A stretch of DNA of 17,109 bases from positions 1-17,109 of the forward strand of contig JAHHRP010000027.1 of the NCBI GenBank assembly GCA_020025735.1, written 5' to 3'. The notes under the pieces were generated by a model that was given only the letters and a program-made list of their open reading frames with translations, did not search any database and was not told the origin of the DNA. Below are positions 6,562-12,718 of this stretch, piece after piece (positions within the stretch are counted from its first letter, which is position 1; the number at the start of each line of letters is the position of its first letter). Both the position numbers and the translations under genes were made by a program. The DNA is from Evtepia sp. (GTDB lineage: Bacteria; Bacillota; Clostridia; Oscillospirales; Oscillospiraceae).

Positions 6562-9500
6562 TTATTTCACAAAAGTACGATACAGGAAGGTGACGATCTG
6601 CGCTCTGGTGCAGCTCGCATCAGGGCTGAAGGTGTTCGCCCCAGTACCGCCGGTAATGCCATTCTGTGCAGCCCAGGCCACAGCATTTGCATAATATGCG
6701 TTAGATGCCACATCTCCAAAGGCAGAGCTGCTGCCCGCAGCAGGGGAATTCTGGCTGCGATGCAAGAAGGTCACTGCCTGTGCACGGGTACACGTCACAT
6801 CCGGGGAGAAGGTCGTGGAGGAGGTGCCGCTGGTGATACCGTTTTCTACGGCCCAAAGGACGGCCGTGGAATAATAGTGATTCGCAGCCACATCCGTAAA
6901 GGGATTTTGTCCGTTGGCAGGAGAAGGAGATCCAGCTGCACGCCACAGGAAGGTGACGATTTGCGCTCTGGTGCAGTGTGCGTTGGGACTGAAGGTAGTG
7001 GTAGAGGTGCCGCTAGTGATGTCATTTTCGGCAGCCCAGGCCACAGCGTCATAATAATATACGCCGGGGACCACATCGTAGAAGGGATTGACCCAGTTCT
7101 GCTTCTCTGCACGGAAGGTCGCCTTTACGCTCACCTTTCCAGAGGGCATGGTGAAGGTGAATTTTCCCTTGCCCTTGTCGGTAACAGGAATTGTATCTCC
7201 GCGATGATCGGTCACAATGACCTTGTCCACCACATAGTCCTTATGGGGGTTCACCGTGATGGTCACGCGGTCACCCTTGGAGGCGCGGCTGGGTGTTACG
7301 GAAACAGTGCCATGAGGGGCGTTGTTGACCACAATCTCGTAACCAGAGGTGCTGCTAGAACCACCGCCGCTGCTAGAACCGCCGCCGCTGCTAGAGCCAC
7401 CGCCGCCGCCAGAGCTGCCGCCACCGCCAGAGCCGCCGCCAGAATTGTCGGGATTGGGCACCTGACTCTCCCCCTTGGAGATTGTCTGACCTCCCACTTG
7501 GACCTCGCCATCACCGTCATTTTTTACGACAACCCCCACAGGAACATCACTCTTATCAAGCGTGACATTGCCCTGCGTCACAGTGATCTGCGTCACGCCG
7601 TTCTGCTTTGCAGCTTCCTTAATGGAGTTATTGCCCACAGCAGTTACTGTACCATTGGAGCCGCTTACAGTGGCAACAGCAGAATTGTCCTGGATCATCC
7701 CGGTGGGGAGGGCAGTCTTAAAGATACCGCCAGTGACTTCGCCCTCGTGCTTGGCGGTGCTTTCTTCAGTATGGATATAAATTCCATCAATCTCGCCGCC
7801 GGTGATCATCAGCTTCTCACCAGTAGTGGTCTTTTCATTGTTCCACGCCGCGCCAAGATCGATATTACCGCCGGTCAGCTTACCGCCGCTCACTTTGATC
7901 TCAATGCCGTTCAGCCCGGTTTCCTCACCCATATGGGTGGTGCGGATGGTGGTGGGACCATTGCTGCCCTTTCCGGTGGACCGGATTTCACCGCCTGTAA
8001 CCGTCACCTTTGCGGCAGGTGCAGTCCCGTTCTGGGCCTGCACCCAGATGGGGTCACGGGAAATGATCTCGCCGCCATTGATGGTCAGAGCAACGCTCTT
8101 ATCGTTGTTCTTTGCGTACAGACGGATGGCAGTAGACACTGTTTCAATTTTGCCGCCGTTGATTGTCATCCTGCTGCCAGGGTCATTGTTCAGCGCAATA
8201 GCAGCACCGTATGGCTTGCCCAGCGTATTGCTGATGTTGCAGTCCAGGGTGATGGTTCCATAGTTATCAATCACATAGTTACCATAGCTCCAGGTCCCGC
8301 TTGCATGATCGCCGATATTCGCAACAAGGCCGCCGGTCATGGGGCTGGAGCTGTCCTGAATGGTCAGGGTGCCCCGGTTGGTCAGCAGAGCGGACGCTTT
8401 ATTTTCGGACACCATCTGGGTGATGGTGTGACCGTCCAGGTCCAAGGTGAGGGTTCTACCCTTCGCCACCTGGAGGCCGCTGTTGCTGTTGTTATCTACC
8501 TTAACATCTTGCAGCAGGGTGATGACGGTTTTATCGGCAGCCCCGCTAAGAGCGGCTGCAACGGTGCCGTAGGTATACTCACCCTCGGCAGTTGTGAGAT
8601 ACCGGGCCTCGGCAGTTGTCTTCTCCTGATTAGTGACAACATACTTACTGAGGTGGTTGGTGGTGAAGGTGACCTTTCTGTCTGCGAAGATTGCGTCCAT
8701 CTTCTCTGCATAGACAAGACTGCCATCGTTGCCGGTCACATAGTAGACATGACCCTCTGTAAGAGTGGTAGGGATACTGATGGTCACTGTGCCCTTCTGG
8801 ACACCGTCGTTGGGAAGGAGGTTCTTGTCATTTGCGGTCACCTTGACCTCAACAGCGTCAGTGGTGTTAGCGACTTTGATCTTCTTGACCTCGACCTTGA
8901 CCTCGGCGGCGACATCCTTCATCGCCTCAGCGGGGATGGTGACCTCTGCGGTCTTGCTCTTCACGGTAAGGTCAACACTGCTATCGGCAAGAGCCTTGAC
9001 GGTAACCTGGTTCACGGTGGCACTGCCATCCTTAACTTCGACTTCAACCTTACCAGCTGCAACATTCTCCTCGCTGGGAGCTCCAGTGATCTCAATGTTG
9101 CCGTCACTACCGGTGGTGGTGTCGATATTGCCGCTTGCAGAAGGAGCAACAGTCCAGGTACCGTTAGCCTCTGTTGCCTTGTGGGTAGCGGGCACATAGT
9201 CGGAAGGATCTTCAACATAGGTACCGCCGGTGATGAACTTCATCTCACCAGTAATATTGTTATAGATGTCGAAAATGCTGGAGAGCTTATCAAAACCGAC
9301 TTTGTCAAAGCTACCACCAGTGATGCTCACATGGCCGGCATTCACACTGGCGTCACCAGAGAAAGGCCAGTTGATGGAAATTGCACCGTGAACAGTGCCG
9401 CCCGCGACGGTAATATGAGCGTTGTCAAACTTGCCATTGGTGGAGTTCTGGTTAATGGCATAGTAACCAGAAAGCTCTCCGCCATTCATGGTAAGCTTTG

Positions 9501-10317
9501 CCTTAGCAGCTGCACCCCCGCTGGGTGCGAGCTGCTGGAAAATACCGCCCTTCAAGGTAGCGCCAGCATTCACTGTCAGGTTGTTTTCATGCTCGCCGCT
9601 CCGTGCCATTTGGCGAATGGAGTTGCCATTACCCGAGTGAGTCAGCGCACCGCCGTTCAGAGTAACGGAAACCGTGCCCTGGTCGGAAATGCTGTTGACA
9701 GCGTAGGTTGCGGCTCCAGCAGCATTAGAAGTTGCCTTGGTCGTATTTTCCACGGTTCCGCTCGCTACGACCAATGTACCATGGTTGTCAATGGTGTAAT
9801 TGCCGTACTTGAATGGCTGACCGTCTGGAGATTCTGCCACAGCAGTGAGTTTGCCGTTGCCACTGCTGTCCTGAATGGTCAGGGTGCCCATGTTGGTCAG
9901 CAGGGCAGAATTCACCTGACTATTGACCGTCTGAGAGACGGTGTGGCCGTTCAGATCCAAAATGATAGTCTTGCCGCTTGCAACTTTCAGAGGAGTAGCT
10001 TCGGAGTATTCTACATCTTTCTGGACTACGATTGTACTCTCCCCATTCGCTGCTTCAATAGCAGATTGGATAGATTGATAGGTCACGTCTCCAATTTTTG
10101 CCACAACATCGGTGGCATCCACAGGGGGGGCGGGTACTGGCTTTGAAGTTTCTTCCTCCCCCTCCTCAGGTGCCAATACGGGGGGACCCATCTCCGTTAC
10201 CTCTACAGGCACTTCGGTAGGTTGCTCTGCCGCAAATGCCACTGTGGGTGCGACAAAGGACAGGCACAGGACAAGCGACAGCGTCAGGCTGAGCAGCTTA
10301 CTTGTTTTCTTCTTCAT
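6562..10317 (-). CDS. Secreted SLH-domain surface protein with duplicated beta-helix-like modules
   Basis: A 1251-residue exported cell-surface protein. A signal peptide (residues 1-29; KKK, hydrophobic core, cleavage after AFA) is followed by an acidic Pro-rich segment. Two related modules, about 74-230 and 575-735, share DLNGHT/DLDGHT, SALLTN, GTLTIQDSS and YGNYTIDN/YGNYVIDN motifs. Many short 'GG' turns follow each, as in parallel beta-helix adhesins. A different region (about 410-565) separates the modules. A Gly/Ser linker (about 959-992) leads to a bacterial-repeat-like beta domain (993-1069) and three SLH domains (about 1075-1128, 1138-1188, 1198-1248), each with CTRAQ in place of the usual TRAE. 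SLH domains anchor proteins to pyruvylated cell-wall polymers. AAAGGAG is 13 nt before the ATG. No convincing fixed promoter lies upstream; an invertible one does (10443-10698). The host or surface ligand is unknown. Confidence 0.92.
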   Translation of the reverse strand: MKKKTSKLLSLTLSLVLCLSFVAPTVAFAAEQPTEVPVEVTEMGPPVLAPEEGEEETSKPVPAPPVDATDVVAKIGDVTYQSIQSAIEAANGESTIVVQKDVEYSEATPLKVASGKTIILDLNGHTVSQTVNSQVNSALLTNMGTLTIQDSSGNGKLTAVAESPDGQPFKYGNYTIDNHGTLVVASGTVENTTKATSNAAGAATYAVNSISDQGTVSVTLNGGALTHSGNGNSIRQMARSGEHENNLTVNAGATLKGGIFQQLAPSGGAAAKAKLTMNGGELSGYYAINQNSTNGKFDNAHITVAGGTVHGAISINWPFSGDASVNAGHVSITGGSFDKVGFDKLSSIFDIYNNITGEMKFITGGTYVEDPSDYVPATHKATEANGTWTVAPSASGNIDTTTGSDGNIEITGAPSEENVAAGKVEVEVKDGSATVNQVTVKALADSSVDLTVKSKTAEVTIPAEAMKDVAAEVKVEVKKIKVANTTDAVEVKVTANDKNLLPNDGVQKGTVTISIPTTLTEGHVYYVTGNDGSLVYAEKMDAIFADRKVTFTTNHLSKYVVTNQEKTTAEARYLTTAEGEYTYGTVAAALSGAADKTVITLLQDVKVDNNSNSGLQVAKGRTLTLDLDGHTITQMVSENKASALLTNRGTLTIQDSSSPMTGGLVANIGDHASGTWSYGNYVIDNYGTITLDCNISNTLGKPYGAAIALNNDPGSRMTINGGKIETVSTAIRLYAKNNDKSVALTINGGEIISRDPIWVQAQNGTAPAAKVTVTGGEIRSTGKGSNGPTTIRTTHMGEETGLNGIEIKVSGGKLTGGNIDLGAAWNNEKTTTGEKLMITGGEIDGIYIHTEESTAKHEGEVTGGIFKTALPTGMIQDNSAVATVSGSNGTVTAVGNNSIKEAAKQNGVTQITVTQGNVTLDKSDVPVGVVVKNDGDGEVQVGGQTISKGESQVPNPDNSGGGSGGGGSSGGGGGSSSGGGSSSGGGSSSTSGYEIVVNNAPHGTVSVTPSRASKGDRVTITVNPHKDYVVDKVIVTDHRGDTIPVTDKGKGKFTFTMPSGKVSVKATFRAEKQNWVNPFYDVVPGVYYYDAVAWAAENDITSGTSTTTFSPNAHCTRAQIVTFLWRAAGSPSPANGQNPFTDVAANHYYSTAVLWAVENGITSGTSSTTFSPDVTCTRAQAVTFLHRSQNSPAAGSSSAFGDVASNAYYANAVAWAAQNGITGGTGANTFSPDASCTRAQIVTFLYRTFVK
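7344..7443 (-). repeat. Gly/Ser-coding minisatellite in the SLH gene
   Basis: This stretch encodes the Gly/Ser linker before the SLH anchor. It contains near-identical 18-nt units (CCGCCGCTGCTAGAA-type) followed by degenerate CCGCCGCCA-type units. The units are multiples of three, so gain or loss by slippage would change linker length without a frameshift. It reads as a flexible stalk joining the exposed modules to the anchor. Confidence 0.7.
8351..8388. repeat. Long direct repeat, copy 1 (second beta-helix module)
   Basis: These 38 bases match 9866-9903 with only two differences and encode the same TNxGTLTIQDSS motif in the second module. The copies lie 1515 bp apart, exactly 505 codons, so they are in the same reading frame. 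Confidence 0.8.
9866..9903. repeat. Long direct repeat, copy 2 (first beta-helix module)
   Basis: This is the partner of 8351-8388, in the first module of the same protein, identical at 36 of 38 bases. Conservation at DNA level exceeds that of the surrounding module. That suggests recent duplication or gene conversion between the modules. Confidence 0.8.
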
Positions 10318-10319
10318 GC

Positions 10320-10454
10320 TTACTTACATACTCCTTTCATTTTTGGATTGTCTATTGGTTGTGTGCTTTTAGGGATGTTCCCAAAGCTGTTTTCGGCCTT
10401 TGCCGAGTTTGGATGTTCTATTATGGCATCCTCCTCTCTATGCAGAATCAACAT
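10320..10454 (-). CDS. Possible 44-codon leader ORF upstream of the SLH gene
   Basis: An ATG inside the left inverted repeat (10454-10452) opens a 44-codon frame. It ends with TAA at 10322-10320, two bases before the SLH start codon. Its position would allow translational coupling with the SLH gene. The peptide is hydrophilic, without a signal or known motif. In the present orientation no good ribosome binding site precedes it. After inversion, TTTGGGGACGGA would lie just upstream, a weak site at best. It may simply be an open stretch of untranslated leader. Confidence 0.2.
   Translation of the reverse strand: MLILHREEDAIIEHPNSAKAENSFGNIPKSTQPIDNPKMKGVCK
10381..10412 (-). other. Leader hairpin upstream of the SLH gene
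   Basis: CCAAA (10381-10385) pairs with TTTGG (10408-10412), and inside it CGGC (10394-10397) pairs with GCCG (10402-10405). It lies in the fixed part of the SLH leader. GGATGTTC occurs on both sides of it (10373-10380 and 10411-10418). It could influence leader stability or translation; no riboswitch family is recognised. Confidence 0.35.
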
Positions 10455-10458
10455 TCTG
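10443..10458 (+). repeat. Left inverted repeat of the invertible promoter segment
   Basis: CAGAATCAACATTCTG is identical at 15 of 16 positions to the reverse complement of 10683-10698. The repeat is itself two 6-bp inverted arms (CAGAAT, ATTCTG) around an asymmetric CAAC. That is the usual form of a tyrosine recombinase crossover site: two enzyme-binding arms and a short directional spacer. Confidence 0.85.
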
Positions 10459-10555
10459 AATAGAACCTGTCCTGTTCGCCTTTCTGAATGGAAGAGATGC
10501 ACATAAAAATCGCCCATCTTTCTTTCGAAAGATAAGCAAAAGGGTGCAGAAAGCC

Positions 10556-10593
10556 AGGCCGCAAATAAACCTGCGTTTGCGACCTATCTTTTT
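10556..10593 (+). terminator. Terminator-like hairpin upstream of the invertible promoter
   Basis: 10556-10565 pairs with 10576-10585 at nine of ten positions (one C-A mismatch) around a 10-nt loop. Five T follow at 10589-10593. It precedes the promoter in the same direction inside the invertible segment. It could therefore block readthrough into the promoter from whatever lies upstream in either orientation. Confidence 0.4.
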
Positions 10594-10616
10594 GTGCTCA
10601 AAATTTGGAAAAAGCC

Positions 10617-10645
10617 TTGAATCGTGTGCCATTGACTGCTATAAT
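10617..10645 (+). promoter_or_regulatory. Strong sigma-A promoter inside the invertible segment
   Basis: TTGAAT (10617-10622) and a perfect TATAAT (10640-10645) are separated by 17 bp, the best promoter match in the window. Transcription would start near 10652 and run right into the recombinase gene in antisense. When the segment is inverted it would face the SLH gene. Confidence 0.8.
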
Positions 10646-10682
10646 TACAATAAGTCATTCCAGTATGTAGCCAATTTGGGGA

Positions 10683-10698
10683 CGGAATGTTGATTCTG
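10683..10698 (-). repeat. Right inverted repeat of the invertible promoter segment
   Basis: The reverse complement reads CAGAATCAACATTCCG, differing from the left repeat at one base of the inner arm (C for T). It starts 3 bp past the recombinase stop codon (TAG at 10704-10702). The outer arms of the two repeats are identical; only the inner arms differ. Confidence 0.85.
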
Positions 10699-10701
10699 TG
10701 A

Positions 10702-11547
10702 CTATGATACAAGCCCCAATCGGTCGAGTTCCCGCTGGTGCTCTGCGCCGGAGGCAGCCAGATATATGCGTGTGGTTTCAATGCTGCTGTGACCCAGCAG
10801 GTCGGCCAGCTTTGCCAGATCCCGGCAGGCCCGGTAAAAGACCGTGGCAAACAGATGCCGCAGGTTGTGGGGAAATACCTTTCCCGGTTCCACCCCTGCG
10901 TGCTTGCACAGCCCTTTCAGCTCCGCCCAGATCTGGCGGCGACCAATCTCCCTTCCGCTTCTGGTGCGAAAGATCGCGCCGGAGGTGGTTTTTTGCTTTT
11001 TGGCGTACTTCAGCAGCTTACGGCAGAGCTTTCCGGGGAGGAGAATGGTGCGAATCTTCCCTTTGAGCGTAATTTCTGCCTTGCCTTGCTGAACTGCTTC
11101 CACCGTGATATATGACACCTCGCTGACTCGGATGCCGGTGGAGCCAATGGTCTCCACCAGCAGCTCTAGCCGTTCCCGACCCAGTTTGCGGGCCGCTTCC
11201 AGCAGACGCCGGTAGTCCTCCTTCGTCAGCTCACGGTGGACATCTCGAAACAGGCGGCGCTGGACCTTGAGGAACTTCACCCGGCACTGCCGCAGGCCGA
11301 GGAATTCCAGCAGACTGTTCAGGGCGGAAAGCATGGTGTTGACTGTGGCCGGGGCATAGCCCTGAGACACAAGGCAGCCCTTCCACTCTGCGGTCAACTC
11401 CTTGTTGATGTCGCGCCCATCAAGCCAGCAGACAAAGTCACGGACATCCCGGAGGTATTTCTCCACGGTTGCTGCACTCTTTTCCTCTGTCAGAAGATGA
11501 TGGGTGTACGCCTGAAGCTGGCTTTGCGTTACTTGACGATCATTCAT
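10702..11547 (-). CDS. Tyrosine recombinase, probable invertase of the adjacent switch
   Basis: A 281-residue site-specific recombinase. The N-terminal SAM-like core-binding domain is about 5-95, and the C-terminal catalytic domain about 105-275. Catalytic residues are visible: Arg140 (TGIRVSE), Lys162/Lys164 in the LKGKIRTILLP hairpin, His227 and Arg230 (PHNLRH), His253 (LLGHSSIETT) and nucleophile Tyr262 (TRIYL). The enzyme forms a 3'-phosphotyrosyl link and resolves a Holliday junction. Its size fits small Xer/FimB-like invertases more than phage integrases, and no phage or plasmid genes are nearby. AGGAGG (11559-11554) is 6 nt before the ATG. The inverted repeat lying 3 bp beyond its stop codon strongly suggests that it acts on the promoter segment, although it could also act elsewhere. 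The gene appears intact. Confidence 0.93.
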   Translation of the reverse strand: MNDRQVTQSQLQAYTHHLLTEEKSAATVEKYLRDVRDFVCWLDGRDINKELTAEWKGCLVSQGYAPATVNTMLSALNSLLEFLGLRQCRVKFLKVQRRLFRDVHRELTKEDYRRLLEAARKLGRERLELLVETIGSTGIRVSEVSYITVEAVQQGKAEITLKGKIRTILLPGKLCRKLLKYAKKQKTTSGAIFRTRSGREIGRRQIWAELKGLCKHAGVEPGKVFPHNLRHLFATVFYRACRDLAKLADLLGHSSIETTRIYLAASGAEHQRELDRLGLVS

Positions 11548-11576
11548 AGTGACCCTCCTATCGGAACTATATCGCT

Positions 11577-11603
11577 ATTGTACAGGAAGCACAGAGATGA
11601 CAA
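11577..11603 (-). promoter_or_regulatory. Candidate promoter of the recombinase gene
   Basis: On the minus strand TACAAT (11582-11577) is a good -10 placed about 20 nt before the ribosome binding site. The best -35 is TTGTCA (11603-11598), only 15 bp away, which is a short spacer. The -35 overlaps the base of the 16-bp hairpin at 11600-11637, so a protein bound there could control it. Confidence 0.4.
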
Positions 11604-11637
11604 CGCCCACAGCGGCAGATACCGCTGTGGGCGTTGT
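11600..11637. repeat. Perfect 16-bp inverted repeat upstream of the recombinase
   Basis: 11600-11615 and 11622-11637 are perfectly complementary around a 6-nt loop (CAGATA). Neither side has a T-run typical of a terminator. It may be a weak terminator, an operator, or a structured leader; the sequence does not decide. Confidence 0.6.
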
Positions 11638-11823
11638 ATACCGTATTGATTAGGGTTGCCACCGGCATGGAAAAGATACTGTCCGATCTGATTCTTTCCA
11701 TACCGTTCCACCTCTTTCTTCCTGTTGTCTGCAAACACACAATACCGAGGAGCACGCCAAATGTCCAGAGAATACTGCTGCTCAAAAGGGAGAAAATCAG
11801 TTGCAATATGTCAATCAAAAACC

Positions 11824-11860
11824 GGGAACAGAGAAGCACGGTGCGTACTTCCCTGTTCCC
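11824..11860 (-). terminator. Second terminator-like hairpin
   Basis: 11824-11836 pairs with 11848-11860 at 12 of 13 positions. On the minus strand GGTTTTTG follows. It lies beyond the main terminator of the alaS operon, so it is either a backup or the end of a short unrecognised transcript. Confidence 0.5.
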
Positions 11861-11929
11861 AGTTTGCGATGTTCTGTGCGATATTCACTTGCCCCTATGC
11901 AGGGGCGCCTTCGCGCTTTAATCCTTTTG

Positions 11930-11972
11930 AAAAAGCACAGGCCCGGAAGCGTTTCGGCTTCCGGGCCTGTGC
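11930..11972 (-). terminator. Strong intrinsic terminator of the alaS-cupin-HIT operon
   Basis: A perfect 16-bp GC-rich stem (11935-11950 with 11957-11972) has a 6-nt loop and is followed on the minus strand by TTTTT. It starts 38 nt after the HIT gene stop codon. Confidence 0.9.
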
Positions 11973-12010
11973 AGACTTATCCTCGCTTCACGTTGTTTTG
12001 ACCTGCCTTC

Positions 12011-12349
12011 TCAGCCTGGCGGCCAGGTCATGTCCCGCCCTGCCAGCACATGGAAGTGCAGATGGAACACACTCTGTCCCGCCGATGCACCACAGTTGGA
12101 AACCACCCGGAAATCCGTCAGGCCCAAGTCCTTGGTGACCTTGGAAATCACCTCAAAGCAGTGGGCCACCACGGCAGAGTTTTCTGCCGTGATTGCCCCG
12201 CAGGAGACGATATGTGCCTTGGGGATTACGAGAAAATGCGTGGGGGCCTGGGGATCGATATCATGGAACACATAAACCTGTTCGTCCTCATAGACCTTGT
12301 TGGAGGGGATCTCCCCTGCTGCAATTTTGCAGAATAAGCAGTCGCTCAT
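12011..12349 (-). CDS. HIT-family protein (histidine triad nucleotide-binding, HinT-like)
   Basis: A 112-residue cytoplasmic protein of the usual HinT length. The signature HLHFHVL holds the triad His96, His98 and His100. Family members hydrolyse nucleoside phosphoramidates and aminoacyl-adenylates through an adenylated His intermediate. CLFC (4-7) at the N terminus is a common zinc-binding element of this family. The start is the ATG at 12349, 7 nt after AAAGGAG; a TTG at 12376 would add nine residues but lacks such a site. It is the third gene of the alaS operon. The context is suggestive, because aminoacyl-AMP released by aminoacyl-tRNA synthetases is a known HinT substrate; a role in cleaning up alanyl-AMP is only an inference. 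Confidence 0.92.
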   Translation of the reverse strand: MSDCLFCKIAAGEIPSNKVYEDEQVYVFHDIDPQAPTHFLVIPKAHIVSCGAITAENSAVVAHCFEVISKVTKDLGLTDFRVVSNCGASAGQSVFHLHFHVLAGRDMTWPPG

Positions 12350-12376
12350 GGTGTTGCTCCTTTCTGACCGTGGCAA

Positions 12377-12706
12377 TCACTGTTCAGGGACCACGGCAAA
12401 AAATGTCAGCGCCCCGTCGCTGTCGTTGATGAGACTGTGGGTCTCCCCTTTGGGACAGTAGTGGCAAGCCCCAGGAGCCAAAGGCTCCCAGGCATCTCCA
12501 CAAAGGACCTTGCCTGTGCCGGAGAGAATATAAATGACCTCACTGTTGGTGGCGTGGACATGGGGACCAATGGTAGCGCCAGGAGGCAGCACTCCCCGCA
12601 GGACTTTCATCGGACCATGGGTGAACTTTTGCAGGAAAACCTCTTTTTCCCCCTCCCGCATATGGGGCACGCGCTCCACAGGGATCTCGTCAAAAGAAAT
12701 ACGCAC
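12377..12706 (-). CDS. Small single-domain cupin protein
   Basis: A 109-residue protein forming one beta-barrel. The first cupin motif is visible as GATIGPHVHATNSEVIYILSG, with His49, His51 and Glu56 as likely metal ligands. The second is PKGETH, with His90 as fourth ligand. Such proteins may bind a metal and a small ligand, but the reaction cannot be told from the fold. The start is a GTG at 12706, 7 nt after AAGGAGG; that site overlaps the alaS stop codon, so translation is likely coupled to alaS. HIT follows with a 27-nt gap. Confidence 0.85.
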   Translation of the reverse strand: MRISFDEIPVERVPHMREGEKEVFLQKFTHGPMKVLRGVLPPGATIGPHVHATNSEVIYILSGTGKVLCGDAWEPLAPGACHYCPKGETHSLINDSDGALTFFAVVPEQ

Positions 12707-12718
12707 CCTGTCGCCTCC

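Larger units (their letters stand above)
10443..10698. other. Invertible DNA segment carrying a promoter (phase-variation switch)
   Basis: A 224-bp segment between 16-bp inverted repeats lies between a tyrosine recombinase gene and the SLH surface protein gene. Its outward promoter (10617-10645) points right in this assembly, away from the SLH gene. Inversion would move the -10 to about 10501-10496 and the -35 to about 10524-10519 on the minus strand, driving the SLH gene through a leader of about 170 nt. Promoter inversion by a neighbouring recombinase is a well-established mechanism of surface phase variation (fim in E. coli, cwpV in Clostridioides difficile, many gut commensals). The repeats, promoter and recombinase are seen in the sequence; switching itself is inferred. 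The segment is more AT-rich than its neighbours and holds no convincing gene. Confidence 0.85.
11548..12010. other. Intergenic stretch rich in hairpins
   Basis: Between the recombinase gene and the HIT gene there is no convincing gene. It holds a recombinase promoter candidate, a 16-bp hairpin (11600-11637), a second terminator-like hairpin (11824-11860), a short GCCCC/GGGGC hairpin (11891-11906) and the strong operon terminator (11930-11972). A minus-strand frame from a GTG at 11839 to 11567 would encode 90 residues with a hydrophobic stretch near its start. However, it begins inside one hairpin and ends across another, and lacks a good ribosome binding site. Confidence 0.6.

Noticed and set aside
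7344..7443. Possible CRISPR-like repeats
   Set aside because: The units are adjacent, in frame and encode a Gly/Ser linker; there are no spacers.
6760..10146. Very long open frame on the plus strand opposite the SLH gene (1128 codons)
   Set aside because: It lies wholly antisense to a well-supported secreted SLH protein. The product has no recognisable domain, signal peptide or good ribosome binding site. It is a by-product of Gly/Thr/Val-rich codon use on the other strand.
10324..10329. In-frame ATG upstream of the SLH start
   Set aside because: It is followed at once by TAA and lies one base from AAAGGAG, so it cannot serve as the start.
10459..10682. Possible cyclic-di-GMP or other riboswitch in the invertible segment
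   Set aside because: The GC-rich hairpin and A-rich joints looked riboswitch-like, but no conserved core matched. The segment is better explained as a promoter cassette.
10702..11547. Recombinase as an integrase of a prophage or conjugative element
   Set aside because: No phage, plasmid or transfer genes, tRNA gene or attachment duplications are visible. The adjacent inverted repeats give a better explanation.
11600..11637. Possible second inversion site upstream of the recombinase
   Set aside because: The hairpin shares no sequence with the 16-bp repeats at 10443 and 10683, and no distant inverted copy was seen in the window.
11567..11839. 90-codon frame with a hydrophobic segment (GTG start)
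   Set aside because: It starts inside one hairpin, ends across another, has no good ribosome binding site and overlaps the recombinase promoter. It was kept only as a note.
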